Shown: piece after piece, positions 17,475 to 24,156 of the stretch
Position numbering within the stretch: position 1 is the stretch's first letter
How the letters are laid out: the number at the start of each line of letters is the position of its first letter
Source of the DNA: Micromonospora sp. WMMD882
Lineage (GTDB): Bacteria > Actinomycetota > Actinomycetes > Mycobacteriales > Micromonosporaceae
Direction of reading: 5' to 3'
Assembly: GCF_027497255.1 (NCBI RefSeq)
Contig: NZ_CP114903.1
Coordinates: 1,426,001 to 1,490,000 of the forward strand
Length of the DNA stretch: 64,000 nucleotides
Program-made: the position numbers and the translations under genes
The notes under the pieces: model-generated
What the model was told of the DNA's origin: nothing
Database searches by the model: none
What the model saw: the letters and a program-made list of their open reading frames with translations, nothing else

Positions 17475-17495
17475 GTTGAGTCCAGGTGACTCAAC
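17475..17495. promoter_or_regulatory. HAIR operator (HspR-binding inverted repeat)
   Basis: GTTGAGT-N7-ACTCAAC is a perfect inverted repeat that matches the HspR-associated inverted repeat CTTGAGT-N7-ACTCAAG except for the outermost pair. It lies upstream of hsp20 and overlaps its likely promoter. HspR with DnaK as co-repressor binds such sites in Streptomyces and mycobacteria. The gene on the other side (17593) could be affected too but starts almost 100 bases away. Confidence 0.88.
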
Positions 17496-17592
17496 TCGCT
17501 TCTTTGATACCGCGTCCGCGTCAGGTCGTCAAGTCGACGCCGGGCGGGTCCTGCGCGCCGCAGCGTCACACCCGGCTCGTACGCTGCCGCGC

Positions 17593-18084
17593 ATGCTCTC
17601 CGGCGTCACCGGGCTGTCCCGGCACTTCACTCCCGACAGCCTGCGCGCGCACCTGCTCGCCCGCGCCGTACGGGCCGGGACCGGCTGCCTGATCGTCACC
17701 GGCTACGGCGCCCGACGCGGCGTGCACCAGAAGGTCGCCGGACGCGCCTGGGCGCACATCGCCGCCTACGCCGTCTTCGTCGGCGACTACGACCCCCGGC
17801 TGGAGGTCGACCATGTCTGCGGCGTCCCCGACTGCATCGAGCCCACCCATCTGCGGCAGGTGACGCACGCGGAGAACTGCCGCGCCCGGGAGCGCGCGCC
17901 GCGCTGCCGCAACGGCCACGACCGGGAGGTCGACCCCGCCACCGGCGCCTACCGTCGGACCTGCCGCGCCTGCAACCGCGACGCCCAACGCCGGTGGCGG
18001 CAACGGCAGGCCGCCGAGGTGGCCCGGGCCCGGCAGGCGTACGGGGTCGGCGTGCCGCCGGCGCGCCCGGACGGGCGCGGGTGA
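17593..18084 (+). CDS. HNH-type endonuclease domain protein
   Basis: About 163 residues. The fold appears as LEVDHVCGVPDCIEPTHLRQ (residues about 76-95), where the DH pair, the two cysteines and the terminal His match the HNH_3/phage-type HNH nuclease motif. A second cysteine cluster CRNGH...CRACNRDAQRRW follows and could bind zinc. The C-terminal 30 residues are basic. The ATG at 17593 is preferred because TACGCT, a -10-like box, ends seven bases upstream. The much longer open frame upstream overlaps hsp20 on the opposite strand. No restriction or phage partner is adjacent. DNA nicking is expected from the motif, but the biological role is unknown. Confidence 0.78.
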   Translation: MLSGVTGLSRHFTPDSLRAHLLARAVRAGTGCLIVTGYGARRGVHQKVAGRAWAHIAAYAVFVGDYDPRLEVDHVCGVPDCIEPTHLRQVTHAENCRARERAPRCRNGHDREVDPATGAYRRTCRACNRDAQRRWRQRQAAEVARARQAYGVGVPPARPDGRG

Positions 18085-18203
18085 ACGTCGCTCGCCGGCA
18101 GCGCTGATCGACCGGTCGGGCGACCGCATTACACCAGCGTAGTTCTTTACGCACCTTAACTGTCATTATGATGCACTACCTCTATGCCCGTTTTGTCCAC
18201 GCG

Positions 18204-18239
18204 AATTATCGGATTGTCATTTCCGGTAATCCGATAATT
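18204..18239. promoter_or_regulatory. Perfect 12-base inverted repeat in an AT-rich island
   Basis: AATTATCGGATT at 18204-18215 is repeated exactly as its complement at 18228-18239, with a 12-base spacer. It lies in the AT-richest stretch of the neighbourhood (about 18117-18250) between the HNH gene and the MDMPI-type gene, whose first possible ribosome-binding site (AAAGGGAGG, 18244-18252) begins a few bases after the repeat. A shorter repeat, GCGTA-N6-TACGC, lies at 18137-18152. It may be an operator or a stem that masks the ribosome-binding site. Confidence 0.55.
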
Positions 18240-18300
18240 GCTGAAAGGGAGGCCGGTGGCGCTCGCCACCGGGCCCCGGGTCAGCGGGGAGAGAAACAGG

Positions 18301-18918
18301 GTGGACAGCCGACAGGGCGAAGGCGAGTGTGGACCGATGAGCCAGGAAACCGTGGGGGGTCAGGCGGTACGGCGCGCGACGGCCGAGATGCTGCGGGCGC
18401 TGGAGCCCCACACGTCCGCCGACTGGAGCGTCCCGGCGGGCAGCGTGCGGTGGAGTTGCCGGGACACCGCCGTACACGTCGCCCACGACCTGCTCGCCTA
18501 CGCCGGGCAGGTCGCCGGCCGACCCGCCGACGGATACCTGCCGTTGGACCTGACCGTCCCCGGGTCGGCCGGCCCGGCCGACGTGCTGCGGGTCGTCACC
18601 GCCTGCGGCGCGCTGCTGGCCACCGCCGTCGACGCCGCCGGACCGGACGTCCGCGCCTGGCACTGGGGGTCGTGCGACCCGGAAGGCTTCGCCGCCATGG
18701 GGGTCGCCGAGGTGCTGCTGCACACGTTCGACATCACCGCCGGCCTCGGCGTGCCGTGGCAACCGCCGGCCGACGCCAGCGCCGCCGTGGTGAACCGGTT
18801 GTTCCCCGACGCTCCCGCCGGGCCGCCAGTCCCGGTGCTGCTGTGGCTGACCGGCCGCGCCCCGCTGGGCGACCGGCCCCGCCGCGCCGCCTGGTCGTGG
18901 CGGGCGGCCCTGGGCTGA
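18301..18918 (+). CDS. Maleylpyruvate isomerase (MDMPI)-fold/DinB-like protein
   Basis: About 205 residues. A four-helix MDMPI_N/DinB-like domain runs from AVRRATAEMLRALEPHTSAD through WSCRDTAVHVAHDLLAYAGQ, and the internal AEVLLHTFDITAGLGV carries the His and Asp that bind metal or mycothiol in this superfamily. Members include mycothiol-dependent maleylpyruvate isomerases and many uncharacterised actinobacterial proteins; the substrate is unknown here. Three in-frame starts are possible: GTG 18256 (AAAGGGAGG only three bases away), GTG 18301 (GGGGAGAG, well spaced) and ATG 18337 (weak site, closest to the domain). The second is used. The 5-prime region is AT-rich with a perfect inverted repeat. 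Confidence 0.72.
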   Translation: MDSRQGEGECGPMSQETVGGQAVRRATAEMLRALEPHTSADWSVPAGSVRWSCRDTAVHVAHDLLAYAGQVAGRPADGYLPLDLTVPGSAGPADVLRVVTACGALLATAVDAAGPDVRAWHWGSCDPEGFAAMGVAEVLLHTFDITAGLGVPWQPPADASAAVVNRLFPDAPAGPPVPVLLWLTGRAPLGDRPRRAAWSWRAALG

Positions 18919-19453
18919 CCGGCGTCACCGCGCCGGACAGCAGCGGTCATCAACGACGGTGCGTCCGCCGTCGCCCCGATGACCGCCCGGTATCCGGACA
19001 CCGAAACCCCGTCGGTGACCTGCACGGCCCCAGCCCGGCCCAACCCGCCCGGGGAGACCCAGGCGACCGCTGCCAAGACGCCGACCGCAGCCAACAGCCG
19101 CCCAGCCCCGCTGGTAGCTCGTGATTCTCGTTTCATGGGGGTCGACACCGTAGAAACGAAAGCAGCCGGAAACCCGGGCCGAACGGCAACCGCGCGCCCC
19201 CGACGATCGTCAGGGTTGACCAGTCCGCGTTCTCTGTCACACAGCCGATGATCAACCCGCCACCTGCTCGCACCGCCACCAGGGCGAGGGTGACTCGGCC
19301 ACCTCGCCACATCAGCAGGCCGCGCCCGTCGACGAGCACCAAGTCGACGCGCCGGCAAGTCGCAGAGGTCGCACAACATGTTCGACGGGGACAACCCGTG
19401 ATGACGTTTGCACTCCCGTTCAGACGACGTCGTCTGATGAGGGAGGAGCACAC
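18919..19453. other. Intergenic region, possibly with a gene remnant on the minus strand
   Basis: No convincing intact gene. On the minus strand an ATG at 19136 opens a frame that begins like a secreted protein (MKRESRATSGAGRLLAAVGV then LAAVAWVSPGGLGRAGAVQV). The frame has no stop until 18498 and runs through the antisense of the MDMPI gene, so it is either a truncated gene or chance. A -10-like TACGGT lies ten bases before that ATG. The segment 19137-19400 has a further minus-strand frame of no recognised family. The last 35 bases hold the palindrome and ribosome-binding site of the next small gene. Confidence 0.35.
19420..19437. promoter_or_regulatory. 18-base perfect palindrome, probable operator
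   Basis: TCAGACGACGTCGTCTGA is a perfect palindrome with no spacer. It ends 16 bases before the ATG of the 57-residue membrane protein and touches its GGGAGGAG ribosome-binding site. Size and symmetry suit a TetR-type dimer. No TetR gene is adjacent. Confidence 0.55.
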
Positions 19454-19627
19454 ATGCAGGGATGGATCGCAGCGGCCTACACGGTGGCCGTGGGAGCGTC
19501 ATTCGTCTTCGCCGTGGCTTTCGCCGTGGCGTCCCGCAGCGAGAAGAAGCGCGCTGACGCCTACAAGGTCCTGGTGAGGCTGGCGGTGCTGATGGCCCTC
19601 GCCGCCGCCGTCATCTTCGCCCTGTAG
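19454..19627 (+). CDS. Small two-helix membrane protein (57 aa)
   Basis: A 57-residue protein that starts MQGWIAAAYTVAVGASFVFA and ends LAAAVIFAL. Helix one spans about residues 4-26, a basic loop SRSEKKRADAYK follows, and helix two covers about 39-57. The loop places the positive charges inside. The ATG is preceded by GGGAGGAG at 19441-19448, a strong and well-spaced ribosome-binding site, which with the balanced hydrophobic pattern supports a real gene. An 18-base palindrome overlaps the leader. No family is recognised. It is followed by the tandem repeat region. Confidence 0.7.
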   Translation: MQGWIAAAYTVAVGASFVFAVAFAVASRSEKKRADAYKVLVRLAVLMALAAAVIFAL

Positions 19628-19646
19628 GGAACCGACGGCCAACCGG

Positions 19647-19740
19647 CGGTCCGCTGGGCCGGGACAGGGTGTCGCGTCCCAGCGTCTCGCTGGGCCGGGA
19701 CAGGGTGTCGCGTCCCAGCGTCTCGCTGCCCAGCGGACCG
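19647..19740. repeat. Two tandem 36-base repeats inside a 13-base inverted repeat
   Basis: Two exact 36-base units (19653-19688 and 19689-19724) lie head to tail. They are framed by CGGTCCGCTGGGC (19647-19659) and its exact complement (19728-19740). Each unit is itself partly self-complementary (GCTGGG...CCCAGC and GGGAC...GTCCC). The whole could fold as a large hairpin or cruciform and may act as a terminator for the upstream small gene. Confidence 0.8.
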
Positions 19741-20233
19741 TCTACCCGGCCCGAACCAACTTTGCCCGGTGCTCGGAATGCCGGAATCCGGCGACATCAT
19801 TATCAGATTGCTGGGTTGCGGCGTTTGCGCTGGCTGCGGTCCAGCCCGCGCAGCCCTGTCGTTGGTGTCGCCCAGGTCGACCGCCGGGGCCCGCCGTGGG
19901 GTGGTGGCCGGGGTCGGCTGGCGGGGAATGGCCGGTGGGGTGGGTCGGTTGTATCCCCGGTACGGCCGTAGCCCTCTTCGAGCGGGCGGGTGGTCGGGGT
20001 GGCCTCGGGGAATGGGGCCGGCCCGTCGGTCGTTACACCATGTCCACGCCGTTGGAGCAGCCCGCCGTGCGGGCCTGGTAGATCCCCCGGTCCCCTCCTC
20101 CGGCGCGGTGACATTCCCCCTGGATCTTTCTCAGAGCGCCCGTACGCGAGGTGCTTGCGCACAAACGCCCGTGCCTGCCCGTGTGGGTGGTGTGTCCGGG
20201 CGCGTGCGTCAACCCCCGAATGGAGCTTTGATC
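19741..20233. other. Long non-coding leader region upstream of the secreted cell-wall protein
   Basis: Almost 500 bases without a supported gene lie before the ATG at 20234. The open frame that crosses it is Gly/Arg/Pro-rich and looks non-coding. The first 70 bases are AT-richer. Short repeated GGGGAATGG-type motifs occur near 19922 and 20008. Genes for secreted resuscitation-type or cell-wall hydrolases in actinobacteria often carry long structured leaders (c-di-AMP type), but the conserved sequences of that riboswitch were not recognised here. Confidence 0.4.
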
Positions 20234-20815
20234 ATGAACAAGCTTATTCAGCGTGGTGTGCTGTCCATCGCCGGTCTGACCGCCGCGGCCGGAATGGTCG
20301 CTGGCCCGGGTCTGTCGCAAAACACGACCCCCGCGATGGCGGGTAAGCCGGCGGCGGCGACCCAGCAGGTGTCGGTCGACAAGCTGCTGCCCAACGGTGT
20401 GCCGGCCGGGCAGTCGACGGCGCCGCTGAACGGCGAGCAGACCGCGAACGCCAAGGCCATCATCGAGGCCACGAAGAAGGCCGGCATGGACGAGCGGGCC
20501 GCCGTGGTCGCCATCGCCACCGCCCTGCAGGAGTCCAAGCTGGAGAACCTGGGTCACCTGGGTGACCGTAACGACCACGACTCGCAGGGCCTGTTCCAGC
20601 AGCGCCCGTCCAGCGGCTGGGGCACGGTCGAGCAGATCACCGACCCCGAGTACTCCACGATCGCCTTCCTGAAGGGCCTCAAGCAGGTCGACGGCTGGAA
20701 GGACATGCCGCTGACCCAGGCCGCGCAGAAGGTCCAGGTGTCGGCGTACCCCGACCACTACGCGCAGTGGGAGAAGCAGGCCGCCGACCTGGTCGCCGAG
20801 CACTGGAACAGCTGA
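20234..20815 (+). CDS. Secreted transglycosylase-like/cell-wall-associated protein
   Basis: A 193-residue exported protein. Residues 1-35 form a signal peptide (MNKLIQRGVLSIAGLTAAAG, cleavage near AMAGKPAAA). The mature part contains AKAIIEATKKAGMDERAAVV, AIATALQESKLENLGHLGDR and DSQGLFQQRPSSGWGT, a pattern shared by many Micromonospora/Streptomyces secreted proteins with a lysozyme-like helical fold. The ALQESK glutamate is placed where lytic transglycosylases carry their catalytic Glu. The ATG has GGAG eight bases upstream. Codon use has more ATC/AAG than its neighbours, typical of highly expressed genes. A strong terminator follows. Lytic activity is inferred, not shown. Confidence 0.78.
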   Translation: MNKLIQRGVLSIAGLTAAAGMVAGPGLSQNTTPAMAGKPAAATQQVSVDKLLPNGVPAGQSTAPLNGEQTANAKAIIEATKKAGMDERAAVVAIATALQESKLENLGHLGDRNDHDSQGLFQQRPSSGWGTVEQITDPEYSTIAFLKGLKQVDGWKDMPLTQAAQKVQVSAYPDHYAQWEKQAADLVAEHWNS

Positions 20816-20828
20816 CACGCAGAACAGG

Positions 20829-20864
20829 CTGAGGGCCCCTTCCCGAGCGGGAAGGGGCCCTCAG
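20829..20864. terminator. Strong hairpin terminator after the secreted protein gene
   Basis: Perfect 17-base arms (from CTGAGGGCCCCTTCCCG) with an AG loop start 13 bases after the stop codon. The arms contain no mismatch. The weak T-run CCGTTT follows. Confidence 0.9.
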
Positions 20865-20884
20865 CCGTTTCCGCGCGATCGCGG

Positions 20885-21187
20885 CTACGCGACAGGCGGG
20901 GGTGTGGCGGTGGGCGGCTGCTCGTGCTGGCCGGTGGCGGCCGTGGCCGCGAGCTGCCGGGGTGGTGTGCGTGCGGGTAGGGCCTTGTAGAGGGTGGCGA
21001 TGGAGGTCAGGGACCGGTCGGGTTCAGCGAGCGGTTGGAGCGTGTAGGCGACCTTTTCGGGGTCATGGCGGGTGGGCGGCCGAGGCGTCGGCCGCGGGCG
21101 GCGGCGAGGCCCTCGTCGGTGTTGGCGACGATGATGGTGCGGATGAGCTCGGCCAGGGCGGCGAAGACGAACATGCCCCCGCCGGGA
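20885..21187 (-). pseudogene. Serine recombinase (resolvase/invertase) C-terminal remnant
   Basis: On the minus strand, starting near 21180, MFVFAALAELIRTIIVANTD then EGLAAARGRRLGRPPAMTP reproduces the end of the catalytic domain and the long helix of Tn3-type resolvases/DNA invertases, which usually read MFHIFAALAEFER...ERTxxGLAAARARGRxGGRP. The catalytic N-terminal half is absent: the sequence starts directly beside the DUF1992 stop. After MTP one base is missing. Restoring it gives EKVAYTLQPLAEPDRSLTSI then ATLYKALPART, the helix-turn-helix region, and a stop at 20885. It is a truncated and frameshifted remnant of a mobile element. Confidence 0.75.
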
Positions 21188-21667
21188 CTAGCTGCTGCGG
21201 TCGCGCCACGGCCACCAGCGGCGGCGTCGCCGACCCGACCGGTCGGGCGCAGGCGCGACGCGGGTCGGCGTCGGGGCGGGACCGGCCGCACGGTCGGCGC
21301 GCCACCGCCGCGTCACCGCGTCGACGTCGACCGGGCGGACCGCCACCCGGGGGCCGGTGGGGGTACGCAGCCACGCCATGATCTGCGCGTTCAGGTCCTG
21401 CGCGTACGCCCGCACGGCCGTCTCGGTGGGCAGGTCACGGACCTCGGCGGAAAGTTGCTCGACGCGTCTGCGCAGCAGCAGCGGGGTGGGCAGGAACAGG
21501 TCGGAGGGGATCGACTCCCGCTCCAGGAAGCTCTTGATCCACCACTGTTCGTCGTAGGGTTGGTCCCGGCCGGGCAGCGGACGGCCCGCGCCGGGCAGGT
21601 TGTCGAACTCGCCGCGCTGCGCAGCGGCGCGGATCTGCGCCTCGACCGTCGCCTCCCACGCCTGCAC
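21188..21667 (-). CDS. DUF1992 (DnaJ-homologue subfamily C member 28-like) protein
   Basis: About 159 residues. The conserved DUF1992 domain covers the first 110: WEATVEAQIRAAAQRGEFDN, LPGAGRPLPG, then IKSFLERESIPSDLFLPTPL. The function is unknown; eukaryotic members are fused to J domains. The last 40 residues are Arg/Pro-rich and end in RRRRWWPWRDRSS. The GTG at 21667 is chosen because GGGGGAGG lies five bases upstream. Longer in-frame extensions run antisense to the coiled-coil gene and are not coding. The stop borders the resolvase remnant, so insertion or excision of that element happened close to this 3-prime end. Confidence 0.85.
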   Translation of the reverse strand: MQAWEATVEAQIRAAAQRGEFDNLPGAGRPLPGRDQPYDEQWWIKSFLERESIPSDLFLPTPLLLRRRVEQLSAEVRDLPTETAVRAYAQDLNAQIMAWLRTPTGPRVAVRPVDVDAVTRRWRADRAAGPAPTPTRVAPAPDRSGRRRRRWWPWRDRSS

Positions 21668-21781
21668 CCGCGCCTCCCCCGTCGTGTGGCTTCCGTCGGG
21701 TCGCCACCCGGGCGTCCCGTCGGATACAGCGTGCCGGACCGGTCGGGCATTCCACCACCGGTGGCCTAGACTTCGCCCTCG

Positions 21782-22954
21782 ATGGACGACCAGGCGAGCC
21801 CCGTCGAGACCCGGCCCTGCGCGCACTGCGGACGCGACGTGCCGCAACGCGCCGGCGCGGGACGGCCCTTCCGGTACTGCCGGGACAACGACGGGGACTG
21901 CCAGCGGGCCTCCCGAAACAGCCGGATGCGGCACCGTAACGCCCCCGGCCTGCCGGGGCAGGTGGCACGGACCTGGGAAGCGGTGGACCGGCTCGACCAG
22001 ATCGTGGCGACGCTCACCGAGGCGCTGCACGCCGAGCTGTCGCCGGTCGGGGTGCAGCGCCAGCTCGCGCAGGTCCGCGCGGATACCGCCGCGGAGGTCG
22101 CGGCGGCCCACGCCGAACGCGACGAGGCCCGGCGGGCGGTCGAGGACGCCGAGGCCGCCGCGGCGGCGGCCCGCCGGGAGACCCGCGCAGCGGTCGCGGC
22201 CCGCGACACCGCCCACGCGGAGACGGCCCGGCACGCCGAGGCCGCCGCGCAGGCCGCCGACCTGGCCTCGGCGGCGCAGGCGGCCCGCGACGCCGCGCAG
22301 CACGCCGCCAGCGCCGCCGAGGCGCTGCGCGCGCAGGCCGAACGGGACCGTGACGCCGCCCGGCACGACCTGCGGACGGTCCGCGCGGAACGGGACACCG
22401 AACGGCGACTGGTCGCGGAGCTGACCACCCAGCGCGACAGCGCGCGGGCGCAGGCGCAGCGCGCGGACGCCGACGCGGCCGACGCCGCCGCCCGGGAGAG
22501 CCGGCACCGGGCCGACGCGGAGGCGGCCCGACGGGACGCCGACACACAGCGGGCCACCGCCGAGACGGCCCGGGCGCAGGCCCGGGCGCACCGCGCCGAC
22601 GCGGAGGCGGCCCGACGGGAGGCCGCCGACGCGGCGCGGGCCGCGGAAGCGGCCCGCGCCGACGTCGAGGCGATGCAGGGGGAGATCGCCGCGACAGCCC
22701 AGCGGGCCCGGGAGGAGGTCGCCGCGGCCACCGCGCAGCGGGACCGGGTCGCCGGCGAGATCGACGCCGCCCGGCAGGCGGCGGCCGTCACGCAGGCGCG
22801 CCTGGCGGAGATGACGGCCCGGTTGCGGGCCGCCGAGACCGACCGGGACGCGGCCACGGCCCGGGCGGCGCAGCTCGCCGACCAGGTCAGTGACCTGGCG
22901 GCGGCGCTGGTACGGCTCGGCGCGGGGCAGGGCCCGGCCGCGTCGTCCCGGTGA
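21782..22954 (+). CDS. Long coiled-coil protein with N-terminal zinc-ribbon-like motif
   Basis: A 390-residue, alanine-rich protein. Residues 10-45 contain CAHCGRDVPQRAGAGRPFRY followed by CRDNDGDC, four cysteines placed like a zinc ribbon. From about residue 70 to 380 it is a nearly unbroken coiled coil of Ala/Arg/Glu heptads (for example EARRAVEDAEAAAAAARRE). The layout recalls KfrA-type DNA-binding coiled-coil proteins and other structural filaments, but no helix-turn-helix of that family is evident. TAGACT ends nine bases before the ATG, so the transcript is probably leaderless. It is divergent from the DUF1992 gene. Function is unknown. Confidence 0.75.
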   Translation: MDDQASPVETRPCAHCGRDVPQRAGAGRPFRYCRDNDGDCQRASRNSRMRHRNAPGLPGQVARTWEAVDRLDQIVATLTEALHAELSPVGVQRQLAQVRADTAAEVAAAHAERDEARRAVEDAEAAAAAARRETRAAVAARDTAHAETARHAEAAAQAADLASAAQAARDAAQHAASAAEALRAQAERDRDAARHDLRTVRAERDTERRLVAELTTQRDSARAQAQRADADAADAAARESRHRADAEAARRDADTQRATAETARAQARAHRADAEAARREAADAARAAEAARADVEAMQGEIAATAQRAREEVAAATAQRDRVAGEIDAARQAAAVTQARLAEMTARLRAAETDRDAATARAAQLADQVSDLAAALVRLGAGQGPAASSR

Positions 22955-23108
22955 GGCGACCGACCGGCGGCGGGCGGTCGTCGCCGGGGGCCGGTGGGCC
23001 GGTGCGGGTACCATACGTGGTGCCAGCCGACACGCTCCCGCCGTGCGCGACCGGCCGGGGCCAGGCGACGGCAGCAGACGGACGTCACCGCGTCACCGCC
23101 CGTGATCA

Positions 23109-23136
23109 GGGAATGCGCCCGTCGCGGCGGGCCGTT
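23109..23136 (+). promoter_or_regulatory. Sigma-R-type promoter of rbpA
   Basis: GGGAAT at 23109-23114 and GTT at 23134-23136 are separated by 19 bases, matching the GGAAT-N18/19-GTT consensus of sigma-R, the thiol-oxidative-stress sigma factor. It ends 42 bases before the rbpA start. In Streptomyces coelicolor rbpA is a known sigma-R target, so the site is expected in this position. Confidence 0.75.
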
Positions 23137-23178
23137 ACACCGAGAAGACCAGCATCACCAACCGAGGGGAAGCCGAAC

Positions 23179-23520
23179 ATGGGCGAGCGCATGCTGCGCG
23201 GAAGTCGTCTGGGCGCGGTCAGCTACGAGTCCGACCGCAACACGGAGCTCGCGCCGCGTCAGACCCGCGAGTACCTGTGCGCCAAGGGCCACCAGTTCGA
23301 GGTGCCGTTCGCGGTCGACGCCGAGGTGCCGACGACCTGGGAGTGCAAGTTCGACGGCAGCGTCGCCCGCCTGGTCGACGGCAGCGAGCCCGAGCAGAAG
23401 AAGGCCAAGCCGCCGCGCACGCACTGGGACATGCTGCTGGAGCGCCGCTCGGTCGCCGAGCTGGAGGACATCCTCGCCGAGCGGCTGCAGGAGGTCCGCA
23501 CCCGCCGCGGTCGCGCCTGA
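23179..23520 (+). CDS. rbpA: RNA polymerase-binding protein RbpA
   Basis: A 113-residue actinobacterial transcription factor that binds the principal sigma factor and RNA polymerase and stabilises the open promoter complex. The N-terminus MGERMLRGSRLGAVSYESDR is the conserved tail and basic linker. The core contains EYLCAKGHQFEVPFAVDAEV and WECKFDGSVARLVDG. The sigma-interaction domain is HWDMLLERRSVAELEDILAE. The start follows GAGGGGAAG with normal spacing. A sigma-R-like promoter lies upstream and a strong terminator follows. Length and motifs are as in Streptomyces RbpA. Confidence 0.97.
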   Translation: MGERMLRGSRLGAVSYESDRNTELAPRQTREYLCAKGHQFEVPFAVDAEVPTTWECKFDGSVARLVDGSEPEQKKAKPPRTHWDMLLERRSVAELEDILAERLQEVRTRRGRA

Positions 23521-23526
23521 TCCACC

Positions 23527-23575
23527 GACGTGCGCAAGCCCCCGGGTGGCGACACCCCGGGGGCTTGCGCACGTC
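23527..23575. terminator. Bidirectional terminator between rbpA and fxsA
   Basis: Arms GACGTGCGCAAGCCCCCGGG and its complement, with a single extra C in the right arm, enclose a short GCGA-centred loop. The hairpin starts seven bases after the rbpA stop and overlaps the stop of the convergent FxsA gene, so it can serve both. Confidence 0.88.
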
Positions 23576-24095
23576 AGCGGCCCGGTTCGACGATCTCGCC
23601 CTCGATGGCGGCGGCCGGGCCCGGCTCCGCCGCCGGCGGGGGCGGCGGCGGGTCGGCCGGTCGCGGCGCGCCGGGGCGCACCCGCACCCGGCGGGGACCG
23701 AACAGGTCACCGGCGGCCATCGACGACATGCGCCGCTCGGCGACCGCACGCACCCCGCCGCCGGCCAGCCGCCGCAGCGGCGGCGTCAGCAGCAGCACCC
23801 CGACCAACCCGGACAGCAGGCCCGGCGCGGCCAGCAGCACCGCCCCGAGCAACCCCACCAGACCGTCGGTGAGGCGCGGGCCCGGAGGCTGGCCCGACTC
23901 CACGCCGGCCCGGAAGCCCCGCCAGGCACGCATGCCCTCCCGGCGCAGCAGCAGCAGACCCGTCAGGGACGCGGCGAACACCACCAGCACCGCCCACCCG
24001 AACCCGATGGCCCGGCCGACCAGCACGAACACCGCCAGCTCGGCGACCAGAGCGGCCAGCAGCCCCAGCGGTACGAACCTCCACCTGCGGCGCAT
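23574..24095 (-). CDS. fxsA: FxsA family membrane protein
   Basis: A 173-residue membrane protein with helices at about residues 7-28 and 32-50 and a longer hydrophobic stretch at about 73-100. Signature parts are AELAVFVLVGRAIGFGWAVL and GLVGLLGAVLLAAPGLLSGL followed by VLLLTPPLRR. FxsA (suppressor of F exclusion of phage T7 in E. coli) has no established biochemical role. The last 45 residues are Pro/Ala-rich and probably disordered. The ATG at 24095 is chosen over the adjacent GTG because it leaves four bases after GAGGG. The stop overlaps the shared terminator with rbpA. Confidence 0.9.
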   Translation of the reverse strand: MRRRWRFVPLGLLAALVAELAVFVLVGRAIGFGWAVLVVFAASLTGLLLLRREGMRAWRGFRAGVESGQPPGPRLTDGLVGLLGAVLLAAPGLLSGLVGVLLLTPPLRRLAGGGVRAVAERRMSSMAAGDLFGPRRVRVRPGAPRPADPPPPPPAAEPGPAAAIEGEIVEPGR

Positions 24096-24156
24096 CACAC
24101 CCTCGATCCCGGCCCTCGACGACGTCCGACCTGCTCAAGCATGCCACGGTCGGCGG

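Noticed and set aside
19741-20233. c-di-AMP (ydaO) riboswitch before the secreted cell-wall gene
   Set aside because: Expected for such genes in actinobacteria, but the conserved riboswitch sequences were not found by eye. An Infernal scan with RF00379 would settle it.
21188-23014. 608-residue minus-strand frame covering DUF1992 and the coiled-coil gene
   Set aside because: Only its last 159 codons are DUF1992; the rest is antisense of the coiled-coil gene. A GTG with a strong RBS at 21667 is the real start.
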